Part shown: positions 50,632-63,800 of the stretch, piece by piece | How positions within the stretch are numbered: the stretch's first letter is position 1 | Layout of the letters: every line of letters starts with the position of its first letter | Source: Morinoia aosen | Lineage: Eukaryota > Arthropoda > Malacostraca > Amphipoda > Talitridae | Direction of reading: 5' to 3' | Length of the DNA stretch: 64,000 bases | NCBI GenBank assembly: GCA_030386875.1 | Contig: CM059562.1 | Span: 66,214,201 to 66,278,200 of the forward strand | Program-made: the position numbers and the translations under genes | The notes under the pieces: generated by a model | The model's database searches: none | What the model saw: only the letters and a program-made list of their open reading frames with translations | What the model was told of the DNA's origin: nothing

Positions 50632-51566
50632 GGGAAAGCTCCAGGTATGGATGGCTGCACGGTTGAATGTCTAAAGAAAAGAGGAAATGTGGTTATAGAA
50701 TGGTTGGTGCGTTTATTAAATGTGTGTTTCGAGGCTAGTAAAGTACCGGTTGATTGGAGTAGCGCGTGCGTAGTTCCGTTGTACAAGGGGAAAGGTGAAA
50801 GGTATGAGTACAGTAATTCTAGGGGTATAAGTCTACTGAGTGTCGTTGGGAAGCTGTATGGAAGAGTTTTAATTGGAAGAGTGAGAGTGTTGACGGATCG
50901 TGTGCTTGCTGGAGAACAGTGTGGTTTTAGGTGTGGTAGAGGTTGTGTGTATCAAATGTTTGCTGTGAGGCAGGTGAATGAAAAATACTTATTAAAGGGA
51001 AAGGATGTATATTGGGCATTTATGGATCTAGAGAAGGCGTATGACAGAGTGGATCGCGAGGCTCTATGGCAAGTGGTAAGTTTGTATGGAGTGGATGGGA
51101 GACTGTTGAATGCGATCAAGAGTTTCTACATTGATAGCAGAGCATGTGTGAGAGTAGGGAATGAGGTGAGTGAATGGTTCCCAGTTGTGACAGGTGTGAG
51201 ACAGGGATGTTTGCTGTCGCCGTGGTTGTTTAATTTGTTTATGGATGGTGTGGTGAGAGAAGTGAATGACAGAGTGTTGGGAAAAGGTGCGCAGTTGGTG
51301 GGACGAAATGGTATGTATTGGGAAATGTGTCAGCTGTTGTTTGCAGATGATACAGCGCTTGTGGCTGATTCAGAAGAAAAACTGAGGAGACTGGTTACAG
51401 AGTTTGGTAGAGTGTGCGAGAGGCGGAAATTGAGGGTAAATGTGAATAAAAGTAAGGTGATGAGATGTTCAAGAGGTGGAGTGTTTGGAACTTTGGATGT
51501 GAGGTTGAATGGGGAAGTTTTAGAGGAGGTAGAGCATTTTAGGTACCTCGGGTCGGATGCGACTGT
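50632..51566 (+). pseudogene. LINE reverse transcriptase, N-terminal and catalytic part
   Basis: The product would copy the element's RNA into DNA at a nicked target. Residues are counted from the Met at 50647. The RT blocks appear in order: PLYKGKG (44-50), RGISLLSVVGKLYGRVL (59-75), EQCGFRCGRGC (90-100), the first catalytic Asp in FMDLEKAYD (125-133), GVRQGCLLSPWLFNLFMD (183-200), the FADD box with the two other catalytic Asp (232-235), and LRVNVNKSKVM (262-272). All catalytic residues are intact. The frame ends at 51585 after a shift: near 51569 one extra base (probably g in gttagaat) moves reading away from the expected VNSMEVEVKHR continuation at 51576. Confidence 0.95.
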
Positions 51567-51575
51567 TAGAATAGT

Positions 51576-52106
51576 ATGGAAGTAGAAGTGAAGCATCGAG
51601 TGAGTGAAGGTTGTAAAACATTGGGTGCAATGAGGAAAGTTTTTGAATGCAGGAGTTTGAGTATGAATGCTAAAAGGGGACTGTATGAAAGTTTGATTGT
51701 GCCAGTTTTGTTGTATGGAGCAGAGTCCTGGGGGTTGAGAGCAGCTGAGAGGAGGAAGTTGGATGTGTTTGAGATGAAGTGTTTGAGGAGCATGTATGGA
51801 GTAACTAGAAGGGATAGGATCAGGAATGAGTTGGTTAGGGGGCAGACGGGTGTTATCAAAAAGTTGAGCAGGCGAGTGGATGAAAGAGTGCTTGGATGGT
51901 TTGGGCATGTTGAAAGAATGAATGTTGAGCGGCTAGTGAAAAAGATATAAATGTCGGAAGTGAGTGGTCTTCGAGCGCGAGGTACACCACGGATGAGTTG
52001 GATGGGTGGGGTGCGACGTGCTTTGTTTGAAAGGGGTCTGACTGTGGACGTGGCGAGAGGGATGGCTGCGGACAGAAGTGAGTGGGGGCAGTGTATAAGG
52101 AGGTAA
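51576..52106 (+). pseudogene. LINE reverse transcriptase C-terminal region
   Basis: This continues the upstream RT in a different frame. It carries the family C-terminal block MEVEVKHRVSEGCKTLG, then LLYGAESWGLRAAERRKLD, FEMKCLRSMYGVTRRDRIRNE and ERVLGWFGHVERM. A TAA at 51948-51950 interrupts it after VKKI; the same frame goes on directly (MSEVSGLRARGTPRMSWMGG) to the natural-looking stop at 52104-52106 after WGQCIRR. So this copy has one frameshift and one nonsense change over about 490 codons, which suggests a fairly young but inactive insertion. Confidence 0.9.
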
Positions 52107-52385
52107 TTTTATTTTTGACGCGTTACTGGAAGCTGCCCGCGTGTGATGGGGTTGACCTGTCATGTGCGGGGGGAGGGGCTGCACTCAATGAAGCGGTCGG
52201 GGTAAACCAGCGGTGGCTGTCGGGCCTGACTGTGGAAGGTGGTTGTGCTGGGCTGCTGCTGATCCTGGCAGTTCAGGTGCGGCATTGCTGCCTCTCTCGC
52301 CTCCTAGTGACTAAGTGTGGTGATTGTGGCCTGCTGTCGGCTACCCTCCCTTAGGGAGGATAAGCCCGGTATATGAATGTATGTA
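52107..52385 (+). other. LINE 3' untranslated region and tail
   Basis: G-rich, non-coding sequence following the last stop. Near its end ctcccttagggag (52347-52359) forms a small inverted repeat (CTCCCT/AGGGAG), which could be a recognition hairpin. It is followed by ataagcccggtatatgaatgtatgtac. Short tandem tails of this kind replace poly(A) in RTE-type elements (family knowledge). The insertion boundary is set by the 11-bp direct repeat at 52386. Confidence 0.7.
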
Positions 52386-52396
52386 CGTTTATCAAC
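52386..52396 (+). repeat. 3' copy of candidate LINE target-site duplication
   Basis: CGTTTATCAAC, identical to 50600-50610. The pair brackets the LINE and sets its likely limits. Confidence 0.65.
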
Positions 52397-55300
52397 AAAT
52401 ATACATTTTGAAACCTATCCTTCTATATTCTATTGATAAGATCAACATTACGAAACATCATATTCATAACGCGAAGATTAAACGCGGCTTTAAAATAATT
52501 TCTGTGATCAAATTCATTTAGAAGTTATCATAATTCATCATTACATAAAGAGTAGCTTTCTTTTAATACAAAAAGTAGCTTACGGTCATTATAAAGAGTC
52601 TCTTACAGTATTATGTCTGTTATTCTGAGACAAAGTTAAGACACTAACATTTTCTGCAAATTGTGTTACCGAGCTCTATAGCAGTAAATTAAGGGAGCGC
52701 TTCGCGCGTATAGAATAAGATTGCGTAAAGTCCGTTTGATTCTCATTCCATTTGTGTCCCGGGCCAAAACGCGAGACAATATTTTCTTGCTCTTGTGGTT
52801 ATTCCATTCGTGTTTTATAATTATATTTACTCATTTGACGTAATAAATCAGTTAACGACCCCTTTTCCAAATTTTAATTGGGTACATTTTCAGTCTTAGT
52901 CGTATTCCACAATAATTTGATAATGTAGATTTGACGATTTTTATTGGGTATCCATTCTACCAATGAATACCCTCAATATATTTTTGACTATACTCTTAAA
53001 AAGTTTTTAGACAAAATGTTCGATAAGCCAAAGGTCACGGTAGCTACAGTTTCCAAATGTGCTTTATATGTCCTTCCAAATGTATATTATATGTTTATAT
53101 ATTTAGCAATTATTGAAATATAAATTTTTATATATTGTTGATCTTATTTTCAGAGCATTCATTGATAATGAAGTATCGAAACTAGCTCTAGTCTGAATGC
53201 CCCTTTTTGAAAAATGAATTTCATTTCGTTGTTTGTGGTTTTATTCCTGATGAAACTTAGATTTCCAATACACGTACTCTTCTCAGTAGATTTTTACATG
53301 GTTATGTGTGTAACAATTGAGAAGAAATGATGAACCTAGATCTACAAATAAAAAATTCTGTCACGCTGTCATGCATTACTGCATCAAGCTATTGACCAAA
53401 TCTCAATGATGATCCATGCAAAAAGTTAGCCTTTAAACACAGTATACAGAATAATTTATTTCAACCCGATCATTGTTGTTACCGATCATAAATAATACTC
53501 TGTACTGTTTTAGCTCAGTCTTTTTTTTAAATATCAGATTAGAGTTTCGTGTTTCATAAATCAAGCTATAGCTTGTCTGTCACAATTTAGAAGTAAAAGA
53601 AAATTGACTGCGAAACTTTACGCAAATAAATATACCAAAAGCTGCGATTGCAAAATTTCTTTTTTATGATTACGATTCTAAGTTTACAGAAAAGATTAAG
53701 CAAATTTTAATTTTGACGCGGAAACCACGAAATGAAATTGCTTAAAAAATACTATAATTGTTCACAATTAAAGTCGTTGTCCACTAAATATTAATAAAAC
53801 TTTCAGAAAAAGATTGACTTAATCTTGGAACCTAACATCACTTAGATCTAGCGGTATTCTTTGATAAGAAACGACCTCATCAAATGTCGTGAATTTCACT
53901 GCGATCATTTTTGATATTGCGTGAAAGGCAAGATAATACGAATAATATTCATGAGTGTGTCAAACGTTCCATTTTCTGCCTAGTTTGCCACACGCCATCG
54001 CTTTCGAGAAATGCTAGGAGACGAATCACAGCATTTCCTAGGTTATTTGCTTCATTTCCGAAATCATTTGCAGTTGGTAGAAAGCTGTCAAAAAGTACGT
54101 ATAAAATTCATCGAACAAATTCATGTTTGGGTTTTGTATTCTACCTTATTCTTATTATTAATGACTACTGATGCTGTTGACTATTAAAGTTGTTGACAAT
54201 TAATGTTTTTGACTATTAATGTTGTCTATTTATGTTGTTGATTATTCATGTTGACTACTAATGTTACATCGAGGTAGGTGATACTTTTCTCCGATGATGA
54301 ATTGCCACTGATATCGGATAATCACTAAGCCCACAACGGGACTATATAAAAACATAATTTTCTACCCTGAAGAGCGAATTTTCTGGCCAGATTGATTCCG
54401 CCATTACGTTATGCATCTGAAAAACCTCCAAGCATTTTGTACGCGGTATTCTCAATATAAAAATTGATTTCACTGTCTCTTTAAATTTCTCAATCGTTTC
54501 ACTGAAGAAACTTACCCTGAAAATGGCATCAGAAAAATTCTATCAAAAACAAAGAGATAAAAACATTACTTATTTCTAGAAAAGTTTTACATAATGTGCG
54601 CACGCAAGTAAGCTCGAAATTTACTGCTTGGCTAGAGAAGGGTTGTTATGAAATTGTTGAGTACCTTTTGGGTAATTCAATTTTTTCCTATTTTGGATAT
54701 TGATGTGTCAGAATAGTTTCCCAGTAATAAATTATGCCTAACTTTTACAAGACAACATTTATCATAAGAACCAACCAACGCATGACAAAGGCAATAACTT
54801 CTCTGGTAATTGAAGAAAGCAATTTAGCTCTCGTAATTTGTCAAGATTATTTACTATAAAGAAAAACAAATTGATATCTGATCTCGAGCTGTTGAGTCCA
54901 GTGTGATTCCATCTTAACATAACGTATTGAAGTGTCATCAGTGCTACAAAATAGAAGATTCAATTTAAAATCGACTTGCAAGACAAGCGATTTAATATTG
55001 TGTTAAATGGTAAGTATAAATCACAACACACTCTGCTTGTTGGATCACAACTCCAAACTCTTCTTCTGTAAGCAAGCAGTGAGCTTTTTTCATTTTGACT
55101 CTTGAAACGCTGAGATTAGACATCTTTTCAAAAATTTGAAGGTGCGCTTCAAAAGAAGGAGTTGTACGATTGCATTTGCGAAAAATAAAATTACGCAGCT
55201 TGATTATTATCGTTCATTATCTAGTTTTCAAATGTTTAGAGCTCAGGTGCGGAAAATTCTCGGAAAGGTTTCTGTATCCTTTCATCATCTCAATAAGACT

Positions 55301-57605
55301 ATTTCGGTGGCTGCATTGTATAAGACATATAATTTTAAAAATTTTGTCCGCACATTTGAGGCATACTTTACAATTGCAGCGAAAAACCTTCTACTCAGAG
55401 TTCGAAGAAACACGATTATCTTTGATGATCTACGCTGCTTCGCTCGATCGCCAGATTTTTATGTTAAGTAAGTCAGGAAGGCAGGTGCGGAAATTTTAAA
55501 GCACAATACATCCTCGATCATCGCTCAAGTTCACCTGCTACACACGCCAAGAAAATGTGGCGTCAACATTACTGCTGTTGGAAACTACTTTAACAAGGAA
55601 TGCATTTTCTATGTAAAGAGCTGATTTTGAAAGGTATACTGGTTTGCTGGTAACCCATACTGTTTATTTGGTTCTTTTAATATTTATTATATTTGGCATT
55701 TGCAATGTTATGACTTCGTACGTGAGCGATCGTGAGTGAAAACCTCTAAAATTTAAGGAATCGGTGAACTTCCCAGCTTTTAACTTCTGTGCATCTTTGA
55801 CTTAAAATTTTGATCAACTGTTTCGCAGATCTGTTACCTCAAATTAGATCTTCTAATTAAATCGATTATAAAGGAATAGATTGTCTTCATCCTTTATCTT
55901 TATCTATTAGTAAACTTTAGTTAGCACTCTTCTAAATTCTGTCCAAAACAAATAACATTTTTCAGTTTTCTTACTGGCCCTGAACTCAGGATTGAGATCG
56001 TACGTCAGTGCCATGTCGACGGCGGGTGGGAATTGAGGGTGTGATTCGGTCGATGAAGTGTTGAAACTACCCCCCCATGGGATTAAAGGTGTATATGAAA
56101 TGATGATGTATTCGCATAGGTACCAATAACAATTTAATTTACGTGAAATCGCTTATGTTTATTACATAATCTTCAATTTTCAATGTCACAATTTTGCAAT
56201 TACTGCTCATTGCTGCTCCTTACTACCTCCTACGGCTACATCTTGACCTTTTCGGAATTCATAACGGCCTCCCACGGGTTTATACCGACCTTTCCAAAAT
56301 TAATATCGGCCTCCAGCTCATCCATATAAGCCTGGCGTGACTACACGCTTGCCTTATGCGGCTTCATAGCACCTTTTCAGTGTATTTATGTATCGAACAT
56401 GTTTTCTCTGGTGAAATTTGAGAATACTTTTATAAATATTGATATAAATCACATCAAAGATGGTCCATCTGCTAACTGGTAACTAAAGACTGACGAGGCA
56501 ACGAACACCGAATTTCTACAACATTTCCCATGACGACAATTGCGGTGAATTTCACTGAAGATTGACCCTTTTTCCCGGCCGCATCACCACTGCCAAATGA
56601 TGTAACTACCTCACCGGGGTGCAAATCAAAACACAAACTTGAGGCGACCAGTACTTTTTTGTTGCAGCAAGCCTCGAGGCTTTTGGAGTCTAACAATCTC
56701 TACGGAACACAAAGCGCAACTGGTGGGCTGAAAGTGCTTGGATTGTGGCGCAAGCTGTGAATAGAATAAAAATGACTTTACTCTGCAGACATAACCATTG
56801 AGAGATTCATTTTCTTAAGGAGAAGAATTACTCCAACAATTTTTAAAAAAATTATTACACAAGAGGTGCACTAATTACTTTCATTATTCTAAAGGAACAT
56901 AATTTACTTGAAAAATCATGATGGATTTTCATGATCAAGCTATAGTGATTTGGTGAAAAATTATTAACGGTACTCAACAGCAGTACGATAAGCGGTTCCG
57001 CACGGTCACTGCCTTCGTCTTCTTAGCGCCTCAGTTCTGCAACGCGCCAGTGGTGGAAGAGTTATTTTCAAGATGCGAAATAGAATATGATCGATGACAA
57101 ATGCAGCTGAAATAAGAATCTATGAGTAAATGACGATAGGTTATTCGTATATGTGTACAGTATATTAGGAAAAACATTCAAGTATGTATTTCACTATCAA
57201 AACGGCCTAAATTCGTAGCTAGTTCCAAAAATTTGGCCGTATATTCTATAAGTTCTCTAAATCTATTAGATAAAGCTTAACAATATTCTTTCAAACGGTT
57301 GAGCCATGTACGCAAGATAACGAGCCTGATCATCTTCCCGTCATTACTGCTGAATTAAAAGTTGCCATCCTATAGATTGGAAGGCCTTGATGAGTACGAT
57401 GAAGAAAATATAGGTGCCAATGGACTTAAAAGGATACGAGCGAGTTAGCTGAATAGTGATCCAGAATCCATGCGGTAACTCTACTACATCACGTTAAAAA
57501 TAAATATTGAGATACGTGAACCACAGTCAACAAATCATTCGTGGATGCAACTGGATTGCAAATTGATAGATGGCTTACTGGGTATGATTTGAGAACAATT
57601 AATAG
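52397..57605. other. No gene assigned
   Basis: AT-rich. Two + strand frames of 111 and 109 codons at 55136-55471 and 55170-55499 overlap in different frames and neither shows a domain. Short diverged repeats (cggcctcc, accgacctttcc) occur at 56260-56320. The remaining sequence shows nothing recognisable except the repeat at 54170-54262. Confidence 0.4.
54170..54262 (+). repeat. Degenerate short tandem repeat, period about 15-18 bp
   Basis: The phrase gactattaatgttgtt and variants (ctgttgactattaaagtt, gactattaatgttgtc, gttgactactaatgtt) recur about six times with small length changes. AT-rich and not coding. Confidence 0.75.
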
Positions 57606-57869
57606 CTTTTCCGACATGCAAAGATTGCAGAACACGTCGTCATTAATCTATTTCACATTAATGTTGAACGGCAGCTCGACCAGGCAGAAAAAACGTTGAA
57701 GAACTTCTTCAATGACATTTTAGGTGCATCACGCAGAAATTTGATAGAGTTTCAAAAGACGACGTGTGAGAAATACCGAAAAGAAAGAAAAAGAAGATTC
57801 TTCATCCAAAAAGTTCGAAGCAAAAATTGTGGTCGAGGCAATATTCCTCGTCGAAAGGATCTCAATTAG
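57606..57869 (+). other. Charged open frame without ATG start, possible exon
   Basis: Eighty-seven open codons followed by TAG, in a stretch otherwise full of stops. The peptide is highly charged in its second half (EKYRKERKRRFFIQKVRSK) with an amphipathic, Leu/Ile-containing first half. There is no recognised domain and no confident splice sites. In sequence this AT-rich such a run can arise by chance, so this is only a pointer. Confidence 0.15.
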
Positions 57870-60800
57870 ATAATTAAAGACCACAAGCAAGATTTTCAAA
57901 CATTTTACGGAATCGTAGCGTTACAGAAGGTGTAATAGTTAGCCCGTCGACTTGGCTACCGTTCAAAATCCTAAGGTTGAGTTTTGAAAATTCATTACAC
58001 TTCATCAGGGAACCATGGAAATTCAGGGAATCAGCGAATTTTTAGAGGTATGCACAAATTCTGTTAATAAAAAGTTTAAGCCTAAAAACTTTAGTCGGAA
58101 AATTAATGCGTAAGTTTTACTCAAATTGGCTGACCAATTTTAACTGCCACCTCTACCTCTACCACCTAGTAATATGTTTGAAATTTCGGCCCACTAGGCC
58201 AAAAATGACACTCGTGAAGACACAGAGAATGCCCTCATGATCTCATGAGACTGACTTACTGATTTAGGAAAAATTTAAAATCAGAGCAAATTCCTTGAAC
58301 ACATTCAAAATCATTGTGTCCTTTCCATTAATAACAATCTGAGATTAAGAAATTATCCTCGAGATTTTCCATTCAACGACGGTGGAGACGACTCTACTTA
58401 TTTTTGGAATACGAAAGTAACATTTTTCACCGCGATGGCAGCACTTTATATTGTACAGCTACAAAAACTTTAATTTAGACAACATTTGAGCATAAAAGCC
58501 TGTATTACTGTGATATTTCAGTGATCCCTTGGAACTGAGAGGAAAAACAAGATCTGCACCAAATGAGATAGCATGTAGCGTTGTTTTTGCGAGCACAATC
58601 TAGAGTTAATTGCTTTTCTTCTAAAATATAGACATAGTTAATTTTGAAGCTATAATATTATGGTCGGCTCAAATTCGTACAGCAGAGATGCCCAGCCGAG
58701 TGAAATTTACGAGGGAATTATCATTTAAGGAACGATAATTACAGCATATAAACCGCTAATGTGTTATAACGAGACATTGTAGTTAAAAACTGCAGGAAAT
58801 TTTGAATTTCCTCGTTACAGCAGCGGAACAAGCTGCATTTTAATTTTACAAGTTTTAAATGACTGTGATATTCTTAATAAACCCTCTCTCTGTGGGACAG
58901 AAATATGATACTCTCCGCAAAATGCGCTAATGAGTTAGTTTTCCACGCTGAACTTCATGTTTGTTGGGATTTTTCGAGTTTTAATTAAAGACTTTAAAAT
59001 TAATTTAATTTAATTCAATTAACCTCTCCTTTAACTGCGAAATAAATGCTCATAATAAGGGGAAAATTCTTCTTTATCGTCAGTAGCACAGTGGGAACTC
59101 TAGTAGTCTGTCGATGTTTTATTTCGTAGGTGTGTTTGACTAAGGACTGCTGCCTCCTTTTGAAATACTTTTCAGTCAACTAAGCTCATCAGCTTCCACA
59201 AGATGGAACATAATATAATAATTGGCCGTTAAGGAAGACTACCAGGTTTTCATCCTGGTTTTTCTCCTCAATAGTTGACCTTTAAAGCAGGCTGATGCTT
59301 ATCCACGATGACAGCTGTCACTCGTGACGTGCTTTTGGTCGTTTTCTGGTGTGTCACTTCCAAGTAACTTCCTATTTTCTTTTCAGCTCTGCCGAGAACG
59401 TCAAAAAAAAATTGCAGACTTGTATTTTGCAAACCATTAATTTATCAGAGAGTTCGGTGATAACTGTTTTCTTTCACCACCAAATAAAGTGTTCACGAAA
59501 ATAATAATTCAACTGTACATCAAAGATGTTTAGACCAAATGTTTTAAGGTTCTCTGAATAATAGTGTCTGATGCAGAATGTAATTGATACAAAATTTAGC
59601 TTCATGCACACTACACTAGCATATTGCTAAGCATACACTAGCATATTGCTAGGAACATCAGAAAAAAGGCAAATGGTTAAAAACGGGTTGAGCTTATCTG
59701 AAGCACATTGTTGTTTAGAACAAAAATTCCATAGTCTGATTTGCTAGTCAGCATTAGAATTGTTCATGGAGAAAAAAAATGAAGAAATATGTAGAAAATT
59801 TGGATTAAATGAAGTATATTTTTTCAGATAAAATCAATTTAACATCCTAAGAATTTTGGATGTTAGGTCTCACGTTACAAAGAACAACTGTATCATACTG
59901 TTGTGCATACCATACGCATTGAGAACCAATTTAAAATGTTTCGTGGAATCCTTAATTAAAACTACTAAAGTAAGAAGTACAACCACAGAAGTAACACTTT
60001 CGATTCAGCATCGAAAATGCGTAATCTGATGGTTAAGAATTACTTCATCCCACAGATTTTTATCATTCTAGAATGCTTTTATTTCTAATTACAGTTTGTT
60101 GTCCTTGTGATATTTCACATTTTATGCGTCGTAAAATATATCACATTTTTTACTTTACTTCGTAAAGAAGTAAAATCTTGAAAGGTGAGTTAAAAGTAGA
60201 ATGAAATTGAAGTAAAAGGTGAATAGATTTCCTGTTATTCAATGTAGCAAAAAACAAGCAAATCAAGCTAGGAATATTCTCGGAGAATAATTTGTATCGG
60301 ACTAAAAATCGTCAGCAGTTTTGATTCATGTATAAATGACGAATTACATTTTTAAACGATTTATAAAACATTTTAGAACATTATTTCGATTCCATAATTA
60401 TTTTAAAGTTCTGAAAGAATGTCCCATCGTTACTTTTCTCTCATGAATCCTATGGTGGAAAAGAAAAAGAAATTTATGATTGGCTTTCAGCAATGATTTG
60501 CACTGTTCTCCATGCGTCGGAAAACAGGAAGGGAGCTATTGCAAAACAGTCATCCACAGATCTGCGATCCTCTGTATTGTTATGAAGTTTGAAGAGCGAG
60601 ACACAACAGGAAATTCAATTTTGAACGAGAACAAATTGACTGCAATAATTATTGCTAAAAATCTCTAAATTTGGGTGCAAGGACAAAACGAGCCCAAAAG
60701 TTTTAGTGAAACCATTGCTTAAAGCTTATCGGCACTCGTCTGTCAGCGTTAGCACGCAACGAAGCATCACATTTAAGCATCATAAAGTGATGTTTGAATA

Positions 60801-63800
60801 GAAATCGATTCAGAGGAATGGTGACCACTATGAAAACATCTTTGCAAGTTATGACATGTTGGTACTTATATTTTTGCGATCTTTATTTTGTTTAATAAGG
60901 CTTGTTGTTTTGAACGCGAGTGCTTTATGAATGATGAAACAAAATAGATGCTGAGTTTGATGTTGAACTGTTTGATCTATGCAAAAATGCATCGAACTAA
61001 ACAAATCGACGTTTTCTAGCGAAGAAAGCAGAGCTAATGACAAAGTTTTGAGTCGCTTCTACATTAATTACAAGTTGCTTTACCTCACAATTAATTAAAT
61101 GGCACCTGTTGGTAAAATGAATTATGAACCAATATGAACATATTGAATGAAAACCTGGAATCCTCATTGGGATGTGAGCTATGTCAACTATTTGTTAAAT
61201 ATCAATCATGGGCTATGTTATGTATTTGACCTACGTTAATCATGGGCTATGTCTTTTTTTTTCGTCCACGCATAGATGAAGACTTCAAACCAGTGTCTAA
61301 AGATAAATTTGCTTGGCTACACCAAATTAAAATTATTACCAAGAATTTTATATTAAAAATTTGGGAAATCTCAACTAACATCACTTTGAAATTTTATGAT
61401 CACATTGAAAAATTCATTACATCATCATGGCTCACAAATATTCAAGATTTAGTGATTACATCAAAATGAAAGTTGAACAAAATTTCCTACATAAGTTTTC
61501 ATGTTTCCTCATAATCTATCATATAAAAACATAATGGAAATTACACCAATGAAGAGAAGAGCATTGACAATTCATATTGTGGTAGAGTTCGATATTCTTT
61601 ACCGTACGAATAACTTTGTCACATTTTTTGAACAATTTTTTTGTTAAATTTGTAAAAATTAAAAAATAATTATGAAAATCAAGTTCCCCATATACCTTAA
61701 GCTATTTATTAAACAATAAAAAAATGTAACGCAATTGATTATCTATTTCTGAAAAATACTAATATGTCATAAAAATTTTTGACAATTTTCTCTTATACGA
61801 AAATTTCTGTCCCTGTATCCATAATCATTCCAAGGGTTACTCAACCAGGGCAAACCACCAGATCATCACTGTTAAGAGCTGCAACGGAAAAACGCACAAC
61901 CATTACTGTAATGAGGTGGGGATAATACAAATAATACTGTGGTAAATAAGACAGACGTTCTCACTGCTCTCGCTTGAATTATTTCGTTCAAAAATGTCAT
62001 GAGTTTCAAAAGATCTGATTATGAGCTCAAACTCTTAAAAGAAATGAACCTGCCAGTGGCTCTCATGAAACCCTGCATTGAAATAGTGTCCAGAGTGAAC
62101 GATTTTCCTGCATAATTCTGTTTCGTTCTTGAATTAAAAATTTCAATGTTTCTGATGTTTAAATATTCACCGAATTTATAATACCCACGATATGCTGACC
62201 TCATTCACATTTGAATCCGTGCTGCATGTGAACAGAACAGCTCAGCATGTTAAGTCTCGGTCCCAAGCGTTCATTATTCAAGATCGATGCATAGCTAAAC
62301 GTCCGCATACGATTCACGTATGTGAATGAATACATGGGGCCATATACACTAACAACAGTATTGAATACCTATCTTGCTATAGCATCCGACTATGAACAGG
62401 ACATTCCATTCAGATCCAGAAGGTATTTCGAGAATTGGTTGTAGGACCAAGATCTCGATGGAATAACTGGATCGATGTCCAACATGCAAGCTTCGTTCAG
62501 TAGAAGATTTGAGTCTGAATAGAAAATCAAAATGCTAATTCCGAAATCCGAAACGCGCGGATATTACAGCGGCGCTGATCGCTTTGTGTTATTTGACTTG
62601 GCAGGAAAGCATATGTAATTAAAGCACGATCCGCTCTACGTTTTACTTCACTTCAAATAAAATTGTAATTTACCAATTATCAAACCATGTATCTAGAAAT
62701 GCAGACTACTTTGAAAAAAACTGAGGAGCGAAATTGCTACACAAACCATTTCTATAACCGAGTCTAATAGTGTGAGGAAAAATAGACGGCTATTTTTTAT
62801 AATTATCATAATATAATTATCATAATTTCGACTGGTTTATATCTGGCAATGCGAAGCTAAGAATCTCGTGTTCGCGAACAATCATCTGCGTCACTTTAAT
62901 TCAATTTAAATTCAAAGTTTTGAAGCATTCTATTCTGAGTGTTTACAACTTCGCTCTAGAACTTCGCACCGTGTATTTACCTTCTCCTCAGTGGTATGGG
63001 GTACTGCAGATACCAGCTCATCCTTAGAATTAAATTGCACTTCGGTTGGCTGAAAACCATTCAAGTGACAGTAGCCGTGCAGCCAACAATGTTTCAATTA
63101 CATTTAGCCATATTCACATTTTAAGTACAGCTTTCTAGATGACTGAATGAACGCACTCGGGTCGTCGCTGCACTGTAGCTACTATCATCACGTTAACTAT
63201 GTACGACTTGCTTAAATCATTCAAAGAGAATCTTAGAATGTTCTCTATACACAAGATCTCATCGAGCGAGATAGTATTTACATTTACCATGTCCAACTGT
63301 CAAGGTATGGGGAGGGCGCGATACAGGAGAAGGTAAATTGGTCGTGTAGGATCTGATAAGATCAGTAGAAATCCTGTGCCTCGACCAGTAGAGGAAGGGT
63401 CGCGTATTTTCTTGCCGACTAAGAGAACATTTGCTTCTGTTTTTCCCAATCGCACGGGTGATGTGAGTAGTAACCGGATTAACGCGAGAAATGAAAAACG
63501 TTCCCTTCGTTTTAGACGTTTCGTTAATTTTTTCAACATTAAAAATACCGCCTTTAAAATTTAGAAAGATTGCATTTCAATTCATGGGCGTTTGTTCGTT
63601 GCTGGAATTGAACTGATTTTTTTACCTTTAAAAATTGCTCTCGAAAAAAGTTATAAGACTGCAGTGCTATAGGCTTACAGATATTATCTGTTCGAGGCGT
63701 CTTTCAAAGCTCATTTCCAAAGCCTGGTTAAGGCTTCGACCCGTGCAAGGCTGCCGCCATTCTGAAACAAAACGTCGCTTGCAGGATAGAAGATTAACCG

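Larger units (their letters stand above)
50611..52385 (+). mobile_element. 5'-truncated RTE-like non-LTR retrotransposon (LINE)
   Basis: Reverse-transcriptase coding begins abruptly at about 50632 (GKAPGMDGCTVE), with no endonuclease and no upstream ORF, so the copy is 5'-truncated as is usual for LINEs. Coding runs through 51566, 51576-51950 and 51951-52106, followed by a GC-rich 3' region to about 52370 ending ctcccttagggaggataagcccgg, then tgaatgtatgtacg, a simple-repeat-like tail. An 11-bp word, CGTTTATCAAC, occurs at 50600-50610 and again at 52386-52396 and is the likely target-site duplication; 21 bp of AT-rich sequence lies between the 5' copy and the first coding base. GC is visibly higher than in the flanks. 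Clade is inferred from the C-terminal block (LLYGAESW, DRIRNE) and simple-repeat tail. Confidence 0.93.

Noticed and set aside
51330-52184. Minus-strand frames of 192, 97 and 83 codons
   Set aside because: They are shadows of the LINE reverse transcriptase, created by its G-rich sense strand.
55136-55499. Two overlapping + strand frames of 111 and 109 codons
   Set aside because: Competing frames over the same DNA, no domain, and no splice or start context.
60146-60175. Small perfect hairpin TTTACTTC-gtaaa-GAAGTAAA
   Set aside because: Short AT-rich stems are expected by chance at this composition. No terminator or miRNA context.
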